A DNA stretch of 64,000 nt from Bermanella sp051277445 (GCA_051277445.1 JBNMQC010000001.1:1-64000); one strand, 5' to 3'. Shown: positions 1-7,888, numbered from the stretch's first letter. Program-made: numbers and translations. Notes: generated by a model not told the origin, from the letters alone.

Positions 1-141
1 GCGGTACAATTCAGTGTGACCTTTTTGACGACCGAAGCCTTTCACTTCTGTCACGGTAATGCCTTGAACGCCAATTTCAGAGAGTGCTTCACGCACGTCG
101 TCTAATTTAAATGGCTTGATAACGGCCGTAACCAATTTCAT
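1..141 (-). CDS. glnK: Nitrogen regulatory protein P-II (GlnK), partial
   Basis: This is the first 47 codons of a second P-II gene; the rest lies beyond the left window edge. The DNA is identical to the start of the complete glnK at 19661-19999 except for one base (position 123, silent), including the start codon and the bases before it. P-II proteins sense 2-oxoglutarate and ATP/ADP and control AmtB and the NtrB/NtrC pathway. The uridylylated Tyr51 falls off the edge. It is transcribed leftward, downstream of a TorF-family gene. By analogy with the other cassette an amtB probably follows outside the window, which is inference. Confidence 0.93.
   Translation of the reverse strand, partial: MKLVTAVIKPFKLDDVREALSEIGVQGITVTEVKGFGRQKGHTELYR
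1..141. repeat. Direct repeat, left copy (glnK 5' part)
   Basis: These bases match 19859-19999 with one mismatch, in the same orientation, about 19.86 kb apart. The match runs on about 10 bases upstream of the start codon and then breaks down. With the related signal-peptide segment 801-874 it forms a duplicated cassette on each side of the nitrogen island. Confidence 0.95.
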
Positions 142-166
142 ATCAAACTCCTTGTGGGTTGGAGAA

Positions 167-190
167 CAAAGCTAGGCGAACCTAGCTTTG
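167..190 (-). other. Hairpin between torF-like gene and glnK
   Basis: CAAAGCTAGG, a CGAA loop, then CCTAGCTTTG gives a perfect 10-bp stem. On the transcribed minus strand no T-run follows, so it is not a typical terminator. A different but equally perfect hairpin sits at the matching place in the other cassette (20020-20051). It probably stabilises the upstream transcript or reduces read-through into glnK (inference). Confidence 0.6.
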
Positions 191-214
191 CGATAACTCA
201 ATAATTAATAAAAA

Positions 215-874
215 TTAAAGAGGTAGGCTGTAAGACATAACAACGATTACATCTTCATCAGGATCAACGCCCCAATCAGCTAGTGCTGCTTCATCATCAC
301 CAGTATCAACAACTTTAGATAAAGTGATTGCTAGCTGATCAGTTAGACCATAAGAAATATCAAAGTGAGTATATTCAGCACCGGCGCCATTATCTTGCAT
401 AGCTAAAGTAAGGTCTGCACCAGCAACAGAGTAACCAGCTGCAACATATGAAGAATCTTCATCTTGAAGGCTTTGATAATAAGTAACAGAGGCATCCATG
501 AAGCCTAGGGAGATAATCGCATCAGAGGCATCACCAGGGGTACCATCTGAATCTTCACCTGCACTGTAAACGTAAGTAGCTGCTTGAAGATCAACAGAGA
601 AGTCACCGAACTCCTTAGCAAAACCAACATATAAGTCGTATTCGTTACCAAGTGCTAGATCACCAGAAGATGCCCAGATACCTGCGTATGCACCTGATTC
701 ATGACCGTAATCAGCTGCTGCAGAGAAAGCCGCACCGCCTAGGTCAGTACCACGCCATAAGTAAGTAGTCGCAAGGCCAGCAGAATATTCAACTTCAGCG
801 TTGGCTACTTGTGCGCCCATTACGCCAGCTGAAAGTAGAGATGCCATTGCAACCGCTTTAGATAGAGTTTTCAT
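215..874 (-). CDS. TorF family putative porin (TIGR02001), cassette copy 1
   Basis: This 219-residue secreted protein of the TIGR02001/Gcw_chp family is predicted to form a small outer-membrane beta-barrel. It has a clear Sec signal peptide (about residues 1-26, ending VANA). The mature part has alternating Tyr/Gly/Ser-rich beta-strand patterns, a TTYLWRG motif typical of the family, and ends in a hydrophobic SYSLPL tail. The signal peptide is the same as in the paralogue at 20063-20728, but the mature part has diverged strongly. It lies just upstream of glnK and has a strong sigma-54 promoter about 200 bp upstream. Its substrate is unproven; a role in taking up small nitrogen compounds under starvation is inferred from context. 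Confidence 0.85.
   Translation of the reverse strand: MKTLSKAVAMASLLSAGVMGAQVANAEVEYSAGLATTYLWRGTDLGGAAFSAAADYGHESGAYAGIWASSGDLALGNEYDLYVGFAKEFGDFSVDLQAATYVYSAGEDSDGTPGDASDAIISLGFMDASVTYYQSLQDEDSSYVAAGYSVAGADLTLAMQDNGAGAEYTHFDISYGLTDQLAITLSKVVDTGDDEAALADWGVDPDEDVIVVMSYSLPL
801..874. repeat. Conserved signal-peptide segment, copy 1
   Basis: These 74 bp encode the TorF signal peptide and match 20655-20728 with four mismatches. The rest of each gene is far more diverged, so the pair is a mosaic of conserved and diverged segments. Confidence 0.85.
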
Positions 875-1072
875 ATTTTATTTCCTTCGTTGTGTATCGT
901 TTTATTTTTGGTTTTTATTAAATTTTTTAATTTCAAAAAAAAGTCAAAACAATCCGGTTTTGTAATGTACGCGAAGAACTTTTGGTTCTTATAAAACTCA
1001 TCAAATAAATGCTTGATGAATTTTGCGTTGTTTTTATTAGTTATGGTTATTGTTATCTGTGTACCTGTACTT

Positions 1073-1088
1073 AGCAAAGCCGGTGCCA
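1073..1088 (-). promoter_or_regulatory. Sigma-54 (-24/-12) promoter of torF-glnK cassette 1
   Basis: The minus strand reads TGGCACCGGCTTTGCT, which fits the RpoN consensus TGGCAC-N5-TTGCW at every fixed position with exact GG-to-GC spacing. It starts 199 bp upstream of the TorF start codon, almost the same distance as the candidate in the second cassette (195 bp). Confidence 0.8.
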
Positions 1089-1151
1089 ACTTTTGAAAAC
1101 CCCGAAATACTGCGCTCTTGTCCCTAATTAACCACTTCTCAAACGCGAAAA

Positions 1152-1168
1152 GGCACTAAAATGCAGCA
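1152..1168. promoter_or_regulatory. NtrC-like binding site
   Basis: GGCACTAAAATGCAGCA has a full left half (GCACT-AAAATG) and a degenerate right half of the NtrC consensus TGCACTAAAATGGTGCA. It is centred about 98 bp upstream of the predicted start of the sigma-54 promoter, a normal enhancer distance. A weaker look-alike lies at 1223-1239. Confidence 0.4.
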
Positions 1169-1469
1169 TAAAAACCTCAGTAGCGCCCAAAAGGGGCGTT
1201 AGAAATAAAATCATTGTCATTTGGCACTGTAATGTGACATGGCTACGCCCTGTCAGTTAACAACGAGAAAAGAAATGGCGGTAACCATCTAAACGGAAGG
1301 ATTAAACAGGCACCAAAAGCCCGTTTTTATGGCCACAAACGTGTGCATTGAGGATATAAATTGCACCGAAAGGTGCCAATAACGAATGGGTTCTACTGAT
1401 TTAGGCCTAATCAACCTAAATCAGCAGGCACAAACACTCAGCTTAAGGCTTTGTGCTAGAAATCGGGCA

Positions 1470-2009
1470 TTAAGCCACTTGTGCTTTAGTTACTTTAGAG
1501 ATGACCACAAGGGTTGCCGTGCGAACCATAAGCATTAACACTGCAGAAGACACTAAGAAGCCAGCTGCGAATCCATGGGCATTGGCGCCAACAGGCACTT
1601 CAACACCGTGGGCAATACCATGAAACACCGCAAATGCTGTGATCAATAGAGCACTTTTATGATGACCAACAAAACGACCTAACACTAAAAACGCCACGGA
1701 TAAGATCACGGAGAGCATGATCAAGGATTCAACGGCGCTTGAAGCAAGTTGCAATACACCGCTTTGTGCACCGTAAAACCCTACAGCCAACAATCCAATA
1801 AACGCACCGCCAATTAAAGCCGCTTGCTTATTAGTCAAACGAAATAACAATACCCCCAATGCTGCAAACGCCAGCAAATGATCCAAGCCCATTAAGGGAT
1901 GCAAGATACCCGCTAAAACCCCTTCGGTTGCCGATATGGCTTCATGACCTGGGTGCGCCATGACAACCATAGGCAGACTCAATAGGGCAGCGACGATAAT
2001 TTTTTTCAT
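1470..2009 (-). CDS. hupE: HupE/UreJ family nickel permease
   Basis: This 179-residue inner-membrane protein of the HupE/UreJ family is thought to move nickel for urease assembly. It has an N-terminal signal-like helix (MKKIIVAALL...VMA), then the family HPGHE motif and HPLMGLDHLLA, and later FHGIAHG; these His-rich stretches are the likely metal ligands. Five or six further hydrophobic segments follow. I chose the ATG at 2009 because AAGGAAA precedes it, whereas the longer open frame runs into ureG. It is the last gene of the urease operon, 19 bp after ureG, which supports a nickel supply role. Confidence 0.88.
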   Translation of the reverse strand: MKKIIVAALLSLPMVVMAHPGHEAISATEGVLAGILHPLMGLDHLLAFAALGVLLFRLTNKQAALIGGAFIGLLAVGFYGAQSGVLQLASSAVESLIMLSVILSVAFLVLGRFVGHHKSALLITAFAVFHGIAHGVEVPVGANAHGFAAGFLVSSAVLMLMVRTATLVVISKVTKAQVA

Positions 2010-2028
2010 GATAATTTCCTTGTTAAGC

Positions 2029-2727
2029 TTATAAAGATCGAGTCGAGTGAATTTCAGCGTGCTCATCCACTTCATGGCCTGGCACCATGTCATTGAGAAC
2101 AGGTTCAATACTGGCGCGTTTTTCAAGCATGCCGTGATCAATAATAAAGCGAATGATTTCGGCCACACCTTTACTGGTTTCTACATTGGCTAATACAAAC
2201 GGGCGGCCATTGCGCATTTTATTCGCGTCACGGTGCATCACTTCTAACGACGCCCCAACATGTTGTGCAATATCGACTTTGTTGATAATCAGCATGTCTG
2301 ATTTCGTGATACCAGGGCCACCTTTGCGGGGGATTTTATCCCCAGCGCATACGTCAATGACATACAGGGTTAAATCCGATAGCTCTGGGCTAAACGTGGC
2401 GGATAAATTGTCGCCGCCGCTTTCAACAAACACCACTTCTAAACCGTCATGCTTGTCTTGCAGTTCTTTAACCGCGGCTAAATTCATCGAAGCATCTTCA
2501 CGAATCGCCGTATGGGGACAACCACCGGTTTCCACACCCATGATGCGATCTTCGCTTAAAACCTTGTTACGCATTAAAAACTGCGCATCTTCTTTAGTGT
2601 AAATATCGTTAGTCACTACTGCAATGTTGTAATGATCGCGCATAGTTTGACATAGCATTTTTAGTAACGCTGTCTTGCCAGAACCAACCGGACCGCCAAC
2701 ACCCACACGTAATACTTGTTTAGTCAT
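2029..2727 (-). CDS. ureG: Urease accessory GTPase UreG
   Basis: UreG is the cytoplasmic GTPase that delivers nickel to urease and powers activation with UreD, UreF and UreE. The P-loop GPVGSGKT is at residues 12-19. Further family signatures are VVTNDIYTKEDA, the metal-binding-type GVETGGCPHTAIREDAS, ESGGDNL and INKVDIA. At 232 residues it is longer than the usual roughly 205, with a His/Glu-containing C-terminal tail of unknown role. It lies 29 bp downstream of ureF in the urease operon. Confidence 0.97.
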   Translation of the reverse strand: MTKQVLRVGVGGPVGSGKTALLKMLCQTMRDHYNIAVVTNDIYTKEDAQFLMRNKVLSEDRIMGVETGGCPHTAIREDASMNLAAVKELQDKHDGLEVVFVESGGDNLSATFSPELSDLTLYVIDVCAGDKIPRKGGPGITKSDMLIINKVDIAQHVGASLEVMHRDANKMRNGRPFVLANVETSKGVAEIIRFIIDHGMLEKRASIEPVLNDMVPGHEVDEHAEIHSTRSL

Positions 2728-2756
2728 AATTTAATCCTGTGCATATATTATTAATA

Positions 2757-3437
2757 TTACGATCGAAATAGTCGCGAATATTGTTGTTCATGTAATGACG
2801 ATGCAATGGCTAAACCCATTAAGCCGGTACCTATTTCATCGTCCGAGATGTGTTTCGCTTCTTCGCACACTTGCGCGATAACTGGAATCAAGGCTTGTAG
2901 AATTTGCTGTGCTTGGGTTTGCCCTAATGGCAACGCCTTGCTGGCACTGGTCACTTGATTTTCACACCAGCTCCATGCAAACCCCATTAACGCGGTTGAT
3001 AAATCAATTTTATTGATTGATGCCGCCAATGCATTCATAGATACAACGGTGGGTTGTTTAATGCTATTCACGAGGCGCTCACGAGCGGGGTCTTGCCCTA
3101 AATGCCATTGCACATAAGCACTGCCCACTTGTGTATCTTCTAACCATAGCTCTTTGCTTTCACGAAAACTGAGCAGGGTTTGATTCCATTGATTAACCGT
3201 TTCAAACTGGCCGCTTTCCCATGCCTGGAACATGCGGATATAAACCGGTAAGTCTAATTGCCCAAACCCAAAACGTAAGTTATCCCCAATCCAGTCCTGT
3301 ACGTGATCGGCATTTTTGCACCAACCACAATCCAATGCGTATTCTAATCCTTGGCTATAAGCGAACGCACCCACCGGCAATGCAGGGCTAGATAAATGCA
3401 GTAGCGCTAACAGGCTATGTGAATCAGCATGTGACAT
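2757..3437 (-). CDS. ureF: Urease accessory protein UreF
   Basis: This 226-residue UreF protein bridges UreD-urease and UreG and gates nickel insertion. The family motif LLHLSSPALPVGAFAYSQGLE is near the N-terminus, and GLMGLAIASS is near the C-terminus. I start it at the ATG at 3437, one base after the ureE stop, which gives MSHADSHSLLALL. The longer open frame upstream is the ureE His tail read in another frame. The tight spacing implies translational coupling with ureE. Confidence 0.95.
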   Translation of the reverse strand: MSHADSHSLLALLHLSSPALPVGAFAYSQGLEYALDCGWCKNADHVQDWIGDNLRFGFGQLDLPVYIRMFQAWESGQFETVNQWNQTLLSFRESKELWLEDTQVGSAYVQWHLGQDPARERLVNSIKQPTVVSMNALAASINKIDLSTALMGFAWSWCENQVTSASKALPLGQTQAQQILQALIPVIAQVCEEAKHISDDEIGTGLMGLAIASSLHEQQYSRLFRS

Positions 3438-3438
3438 A

Positions 3439-3948
3439 TCAGTGACTGTGCCCATGGTGATGCCCATCGTCGTGAAAATGGTCGTCATCATGTGAATGCC
3501 CATGATGATGACCTGTGCCAGGGGCATACGCGCCATTCTCTGGCTCAAATGGCGCTTGCTCATGCACAGCATGAATGCCTAAGCCATGCAGCATGTCTTC
3601 TAAAACATAATCTTCTTGAAAGCGTAAAAAGCCTTCGCCAATTTGCAAGGGGACGTGTCGGTTACCTAGGTGATAACACCCACGAGCAAACAAAGTAGGG
3701 TCACTCACTTTCGCCGTCGTAACACTTTCATTGGATGCAAGAATGGTTAAATAGTCACCTTGTTCATTCGTTAATACGGTGCCATGGCGTAACACATGGC
3801 CACGCTCAATTTGAATACCGGCTTCATTACCATTATCTGTGGTTATTTTTAAACGGCCACGTTTGCGCTCATCAAAGTTTAAGCTGATGGTTTCGCTAAT
3901 GGCACTCGCAGGTAAATGTGCGTCTAAAATCTTAGTAAATATTTTCAT
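3439..3948 (-). CDS. ureE: Urease accessory nickel chaperone UreE
   Basis: This 169-residue UreE is a metallochaperone that carries nickel to the urease activation complex. The N-terminal peptide-binding domain contains FDERKRGRLK. The C-terminal domain holds GCYHLGNRHVPLQI with the conserved metal His. The last roughly 25 residues are a His/Asp-rich tail (HHHGHSHDDDHFHDDG...), which should bind extra nickel. The start is MKIFTKIL at 3948. An in-frame extension to 4020 comes from the odd ureC-ureE spacer and lacks family similarity. Confidence 0.95.
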   Translation of the reverse strand: MKIFTKILDAHLPASAISETISLNFDERKRGRLKITTDNGNEAGIQIERGHVLRHGTVLTNEQGDYLTILASNESVTTAKVSDPTLFARGCYHLGNRHVPLQIGEGFLRFQEDYVLEDMLHGLGIHAVHEQAPFEPENGAYAPGTGHHHGHSHDDDHFHDDGHHHGHSH

Positions 3949-4178
3949 TTTATTGAGAGATATGACATGCCACAAAAACGATATTGTTTGAAAATCGCTT
4001 TTTGCACATGCCTGTCTCAACTCCTTTAGTTCTAATATTTAACACCGTTATGGGAGGCGCTTGCACGCCAAACAACCAAAACGGTATTAATTTTAAAATA
4101 TCAATATGGCCAACTGTTTCGCACCATGGCTTATCAAACGCTTGGCATTTCACATCGCGCTCAAGTGATCTCCCACAC
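3949..4178. other. Unusual 230-bp spacer between ureC and ureE
   Basis: Urease operons are usually compact, but here 230 bp separates ureC and ureE. The spacer holds an imperfect nested inverted repeat: ACCGTT/AACGGT outside GGCG-CTTGCA-CGCC, about 4043-4085. Open frames cross it on both strands, but none resembles a protein I know. A small palindromic insertion is possible but not shown. Confidence 0.35.
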
Positions 4179-5891
4179 TTAAAATAAATAATAGCGCTGA
4201 GCGAGCGGCAAACTCTCAGCCGGCTCACACGTAAGTATTTGGCCATCTGCTTTTACCACATAGGTTTCTGGATCCACTTCTAACACGGGCTGATAATCAT
4301 TGAGCTTCATATCCGCTTTAGAAATTGTGCGTGTATCCTTAACCGCGCTTAATTGTTTTTGTAAACCTAAGTGAGACAAGGTGTCTTTTTCAATAGACGC
4401 CTTGGAGACAAAGGTAATACTGGTTTGGTTAACCGCTTTACCCATGGCACCAAACATGGGGCGATAATGCACAGGTTGCGGTGTGGGTATGGATGCATTC
4501 GGGTCACCCATTGGTGCGCCTGCAATCATGCCGCCTTTTAAAATCAATGAAGGCTTGGTACCAAAAAACATCGGTTTCCACAAAACCAAATCGGCCAGTT
4601 TACCTACTTCGATAGAACCCACTTCATGGGCCACACCCATGGTGATGGCAGGATTAATGGCGTATTTTGCAATGTAACGCTTACAACGAAAATTATCTGT
4701 GCCTTCGACTTCGGCATTGGCGTCTTCCGCCAATGCACCGCGCTGCACTTTCATTTTATGAGCGGTTTGCCAAGTACGCGTAATCACTTCTCCCACACGA
4801 CCCATGGCTTGGGAGTCTGATGAGATCATGGAAAACGCGCCAAGGTCATGCAGAATATCTTCCGCGGCGATGGTTTCACGGCGAATACGCGAATCTGCAA
4901 ACGCCACATCTTCAGGAATGTTCGGATCTAAGTGGTGACATACCATCAGCATGTCTAGGTGCTCATCCACCGTGTTCACAGTATATGGGCGAGTTGGGTT
5001 AGTGGATGATGGTAGTACATTACTCTCGCCGCACGCTTTTATAATGTCAGGGGCGTGACCGCCGCCAGCCCCTTCTGTGTGATAGGTATGAATGACACGG
5101 CCTTTAAATGCCGCAATGGTGTCTTCCACAAAACCAGATTCGTTTAACGTATCGGTGTGTATCGCCACTTGCACATCGTGCTCTTCGGCCACGGTTAAGC
5201 AGTTATCAATGGACGCAGGTGTTGTGCCCCAATCTTCATGGAGCTTTAAACCCATGACACCGGCTTCCACTTGCTCGATGATCGGTCCAGGCAAACTGGC
5301 ATTGCCCTTACCTAAAAAACCAATGTTCATGGGTAGATCATCCACCGCTTGCAACATTTTACCTATGTGCCATGGCCCAGGTGTACACGTTGTGGCATTC
5401 GTGCCAGTGGCTGGCCCCGTACCACCACCTAGCATAGTCGTCACACCACTCATGAGTGCTTCTTCAATTTGTTGCGGGCAAATAAAATGTATATGGGCGT
5501 CGATGCCTCCAGGCGTTAGGATTTGCCCTTCACCTGCAATCACTTCTGTGCCCGGCCCAACCTCGATGGTGACGTTTTGCTGTGTATCAGGATTACCCGC
5601 TTTACCAATGGCCATGATACGGCCCGCTTTAATACCCACGTCCGCTTTAACGATGCCCCAGTAATCGAGAATCAATGCATTGGTGATCACGGTATCGGCG
5701 ATGTGTTCACTCATGGCTTGGCTTTGCCCCATGCCATCACGAATCACTTTACCACCGCCGAATTTCACTTCATCGCCGTAAACGGTGTAATCTTTTTCTG
5801 GTGTAATGAATAATTCGGTATCGCCTAGGCGAACTTTATCGCCCACCGTGGCGCCATACATGTCGGCATATGCTTGTCTTGTGATTTTCAT
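4179..5891 (-). CDS. ureC: Urease subunit alpha (UreC)
   Basis: This 570-residue catalytic subunit of nickel urease hydrolyses urea to ammonia and carbamate in the cytoplasm. The nickel ligands and carbamylated lysine are present: HIH at 133-135 and the lysine in GLKLHEDWG at 216. The mobile-flap region with MVCHHLD and the FSMISSDSQAMGR segment are also intact. Its length matches the family. It overlaps the 3' end of ureB by four bases (ATGA type). All active-site motifs I can check are intact, so the enzyme should be functional. Confidence 0.99.
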   Translation of the reverse strand: MKITRQAYADMYGATVGDKVRLGDTELFITPEKDYTVYGDEVKFGGGKVIRDGMGQSQAMSEHIADTVITNALILDYWGIVKADVGIKAGRIMAIGKAGNPDTQQNVTIEVGPGTEVIAGEGQILTPGGIDAHIHFICPQQIEEALMSGVTTMLGGGTGPATGTNATTCTPGPWHIGKMLQAVDDLPMNIGFLGKGNASLPGPIIEQVEAGVMGLKLHEDWGTTPASIDNCLTVAEEHDVQVAIHTDTLNESGFVEDTIAAFKGRVIHTYHTEGAGGGHAPDIIKACGESNVLPSSTNPTRPYTVNTVDEHLDMLMVCHHLDPNIPEDVAFADSRIRRETIAAEDILHDLGAFSMISSDSQAMGRVGEVITRTWQTAHKMKVQRGALAEDANAEVEGTDNFRCKRYIAKYAINPAITMGVAHEVGSIEVGKLADLVLWKPMFFGTKPSLILKGGMIAGAPMGDPNASIPTPQPVHYRPMFGAMGKAVNQTSITFVSKASIEKDTLSHLGLQKQLSAVKDTRTISKADMKLNDYQPVLEVDPETYVVKADGQILTCEPAESLPLAQRYYLF

Positions 5892-6193
5892 AATTGCCCC
5901 ATTACCTCACCGCGGAATCCATAAATTTTTCTCTCACCTGCAATGGCCACTAACTCTACCGTTCGTGTTTGCCCAGGCTCAAAACGCACCGCTGTACCCG
6001 CTGCCACATTCAAACGAAAGCCTTTTGTACTTTCGCGTTCAAACGTCAGGGCTGGATTGGTTTCATAAAAGTGATAATGGCTGCCCACTTGAATAGGGCG
6101 ATCCCCCGTATTGGCCACCGTAATAGTTAACGTGTCTAAGCCTACGTTTAGTTCAATATCACCTTGTGCACAAATCACTTCACCTGGGATCAT
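5888..6193 (-). CDS. ureB: Urease subunit beta (UreB)
   Basis: This 101-residue beta subunit begins MIPGEVI and contains ANTGDRPIQVGSHYHF and RFEPGQTR, all hallmarks of UreB. It is a structural subunit of the (UreABC)3 enzyme. The stop overlaps the ureC start, so the two are translationally coupled. A 205-bp gap with a palindromic element separates it from ureA, where other genomes usually have close spacing. Confidence 0.98.
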   Translation of the reverse strand: MIPGEVICAQGDIELNVGLDTLTITVANTGDRPIQVGSHYHFYETNPALTFERESTKGFRLNVAAGTAVRFEPGQTRTVELVAIAGERKIYGFRGEVMGQL

Positions 6194-6398
6194 AATTATT
6201 CCTTTAAAACATTTTTTTAATCAGAGATTCGCCCGCGAGCGGCCTCCCAAAAATAACCTTCACAGCTTTCAGGAGCGTTAGCGAGGCAGTGAGTACAAGG
6301 CAAATTTTTAATTTTGTGAGGCGCATAGCTTGTCTATGTAACGATCAAAATTAAAAATTTAATGCAGTAATCACAACGCAGCTAGCTCCACACTCGAA
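6194..6398. other. 205-bp ureB-ureA spacer carrying a palindromic element
   Basis: The spacer contains a long perfect inverted repeat (6302-6360) with outer imperfect complementarity reaching roughly 6270-6395. No coding sequence is evident. Confidence 0.6.
6302..6360. repeat. Palindromic (REP/MITE-like) element in urease operon
   Basis: AAATTTTTAATTTTG (6302-6316) pairs perfectly with CAAAATTAAAAATTT (6346-6360). The loop itself contains CATAG...CTATG. The symmetry and the intergenic position inside an operon suggest a REP-like or MITE-like repeat. I see no second copy in this window, so its repeat nature is inferred. Confidence 0.55.
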
Positions 6399-6701
6399 TT
6401 AGGCGATGGGGTTATGCACCGTTACCAATTTAGTCCCATCCGGGAAGGTGGCCTCCACCTGCACTTCATGGATCATCTCGGCAATGCCATCCATCACATC
6501 ATCGCGACCCAATACCTGACGACCGTCGTTCATCAATTGCGCGACCGTCAAACCGTCCCGTGCGCCTTCCATAATAAAACAGCTGATTAACGCAATGGCT
6601 TCTGGGTAATTAAGCTTAACGCCACGATCTTTACGTTTTTGTGCCACTTCGCCTGCTACAAACAGCAGCAGCTTGTCTTTTTCACGAGGTGAAAGTTCCA
6701 T
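6399..6701 (-). CDS. ureA: Urease subunit gamma (UreA)
   Basis: This 100-residue gamma subunit begins MELSPREKDKLL and ends GTKLVTVHNPI, both typical of UreA. It contains RGVKLNYPEA and the VAQLMNDGRQVL stretch. It forms part of the structural urease core. It lies 36 bp downstream of ureD, preceded by a GGAG ribosome site. Confidence 0.98.
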   Translation of the reverse strand: MELSPREKDKLLLFVAGEVAQKRKDRGVKLNYPEAIALISCFIMEGARDGLTVAQLMNDGRQVLGRDDVMDGIAEMIHEVQVEATFPDGTKLVTVHNPIA

Positions 6702-6737
6702 GATTTTCTCCTAACGCAAGCTTTCGCTTAACGAAAA

Positions 6738-7637
6738 TTATGTATTCCAAATTCGAGGCGTGCAGGCTTCGCGTCCATAAATATTTGGGCGAAGTTGCTT
6801 CCATATATTTTCAAACAATTGCCGAATGGGCTCAGCGCGATTCCCCAAAGCTCTGATAATTAATACGCCTGTTTTTTGAGTAATTCCTACAATAACGGAA
6901 TCATTCGCCGCATTAACACGCTCTTGTAAGTTAACCAACTGCTGATAAATGCCCTGATCAAGATTGCGGTTAATCACAAAAGTGGCATAACAAGAACGGC
7001 CTTGTAAGCCCACCTTACTTTGCATGACACCGCTTTTCGCATCTAAATTCAGGCGATCAATAAACAACGGTTGATCATCCTGATAAATCGACAGTGTTTG
7101 AATTAATCGCCCTTGGGTGAATAATGCGTCGCTTTCTGGACGGCCTAAACAGGTAATCTCCCATCCCATAAACAAGCCATTACCTGCAATATTCACTTGG
7201 GTATTTAAACGCCCAGCCGCACCATCAAAAATAATATTTTCTTGTGGCAGGTACTCAATGACGCTGTTGTTCGCAACCTTGAGTTCAACCTGCTGCAATT
7301 GCTCTAGGTGACTTTCATTTCGGTATAGCTTGCCTGCCGATGGCGTGGTCACTAAAACCCGAGCTTGATCAAACGCCTTCACGTTAATGGCGAGGTGATC
7401 ACCACCCACAAGCCCGCCCGGTGGATGCAATAAATACATGTGCAACACATCAGATCCTTCAGGGAAGAAGGGGCGTTGCACGCGAAGCGGACCAAAATGC
7501 ATGGTTTTACCCATTCGGGTATGTAACTGACCCGTGTCGCCCGTTGCACCATAGAACTCGCCACTAAACAGCGCACGCCAATGGGGGTCAACGCCATCTA
7601 CCAGCCCTTGAGCTTGTGGGGCAATCTGCATATTCAT
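6738..7637 (-). CDS. ureD: Urease accessory protein UreD
   Basis: This 299-residue UreD (UreH) protein binds apo-urease and forms the platform for UreF and UreG. Recognisable segments are HFGPLRVQRPFFPEG, the family motif LLHPPGGLVGGD, TTPSAGKLYRNE and PQENIIFDGA. It is the first gene of the urease operon and has its own sigma-54 promoter. It is separated from urtE by about 250 bp holding a terminator-like hairpin. Confidence 0.96.
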   Translation of the reverse strand: MNMQIAPQAQGLVDGVDPHWRALFSGEFYGATGDTGQLHTRMGKTMHFGPLRVQRPFFPEGSDVLHMYLLHPPGGLVGGDHLAINVKAFDQARVLVTTPSAGKLYRNESHLEQLQQVELKVANNSVIEYLPQENIIFDGAAGRLNTQVNIAGNGLFMGWEITCLGRPESDALFTQGRLIQTLSIYQDDQPLFIDRLNLDAKSGVMQSKVGLQGRSCYATFVINRNLDQGIYQQLVNLQERVNAANDSVIVGITQKTGVLIIRALGNRAEPIRQLFENIWKQLRPNIYGREACTPRIWNT

Positions 7638-7704
7638 GAATAAACTCTATTTGCGCACAATAATGATGCAAAAATCATCGGTAATGGTATTTGTTATGTA
7701 CTAA

Positions 7705-7720
7705 TGCAAGGAGAGAGCCA
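7705..7720 (-). promoter_or_regulatory. Sigma-54 (-24/-12) promoter of ureD operon
   Basis: The minus strand reads TGGCTCTCTCCTTGCA, with GG at -24, GC at -12 and exact 12-base spacing. It lies 68 bp upstream of the ureD start, with NtrC-like sites about 100 bp further upstream. It makes the urease genes a separately controlled nitrogen-limitation unit. Confidence 0.75.
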
Positions 7721-7783
7721 ATTCCTACAGGCCTTAGTTTATAAGGGGCCATAGAACCTGACTAACTGGTCAGCTAGATTTAT

Positions 7784-7819
7784 TGCACTAAAAAAGTGCG
7801 AGCGCACCTTTTTAGCATG
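7784..7819. promoter_or_regulatory. Tandem NtrC-like sites upstream of ureD
   Basis: TGCACTAAAAAAGTGCG (7784-7800) has both perfect half-sites GCAC-N7-GTGC of the NtrC consensus. Immediately next, CGCACCTTTTTAGCATG (7803-7819) has a perfect left half and a GCAT right half. Their centres lie about 98 and 117 bp upstream of the predicted sigma-54 start, the classical enhancer arrangement. Confidence 0.6.
7788..7814 (-). terminator. Hairpin with T-run downstream of urtE
   Basis: On the minus strand AAAAAG-GTGCG-CT-CGCAC-TTTTTT forms a short GC stem followed by six Ts, about 75 bp after the urtE stop. It could end the urtABCDE transcript. The same bases overlap the NtrC-like sites of ureD, so the two roles may share sequence. 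Confidence 0.5.
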
Positions 7820-7888
7820 CTTTATGAATAGACACAGCGCCACGACTGGGCGCTGTAAGAAAAAGAGAAACCTTAAGTTTTCCTCCCG

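Larger units (their letters stand above)
875..1469. other. Regulatory intergenic region, no gene seen
   Basis: This 595-bp region holds the sigma-54 promoter and NtrC-like site for the leftward TorF-glnK cassette. Three inverted repeats lie nearer hupE: TGCACC-GAAA-GGTGC at 1362-1376, CTGATTTAGG/CCTAAATCAG at 1396-1424, and GCACAAA/TTTGTGC at 1428-1456. The last two follow the hupE stop on the transcribed strand and may end or protect the urease mRNA, though they lack T-tracts. A 72-codon open frame at 871-1089 is AT-rich, unlike any family I know, and overlaps the promoter, so I do not call it. Confidence 0.6.

Noticed and set aside
871..1089. 72-codon open frame on the minus strand upstream of the first TorF gene
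   Set aside because: Lys/Asn/Phe/Ile-rich from AT bias, overlaps the perfect sigma-54 promoter and resembles no known family.
1361..1378. TTGCACCGAAAGGTGCCA as a sigma-54 promoter or NtrC site
   Set aside because: GG-to-GC spacing is 13 instead of 12, and the palindrome spacing is one base short of the NtrC consensus; kept only as a hairpin.
2153..2602. 149-codon plus-strand frame
   Set aside because: Antisense to ureG, whose full set of GTPase motifs is on the minus strand.
3950..4246. 98-codon minus-strand frame spanning the ureC end and spacer
   Set aside because: Starts inside ureC in another frame, has no ribosome site and no recognisable domain.
5092..5664. 190-codon plus-strand frame
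   Set aside because: Antisense shadow of ureC; codon pattern mirrors the real gene.
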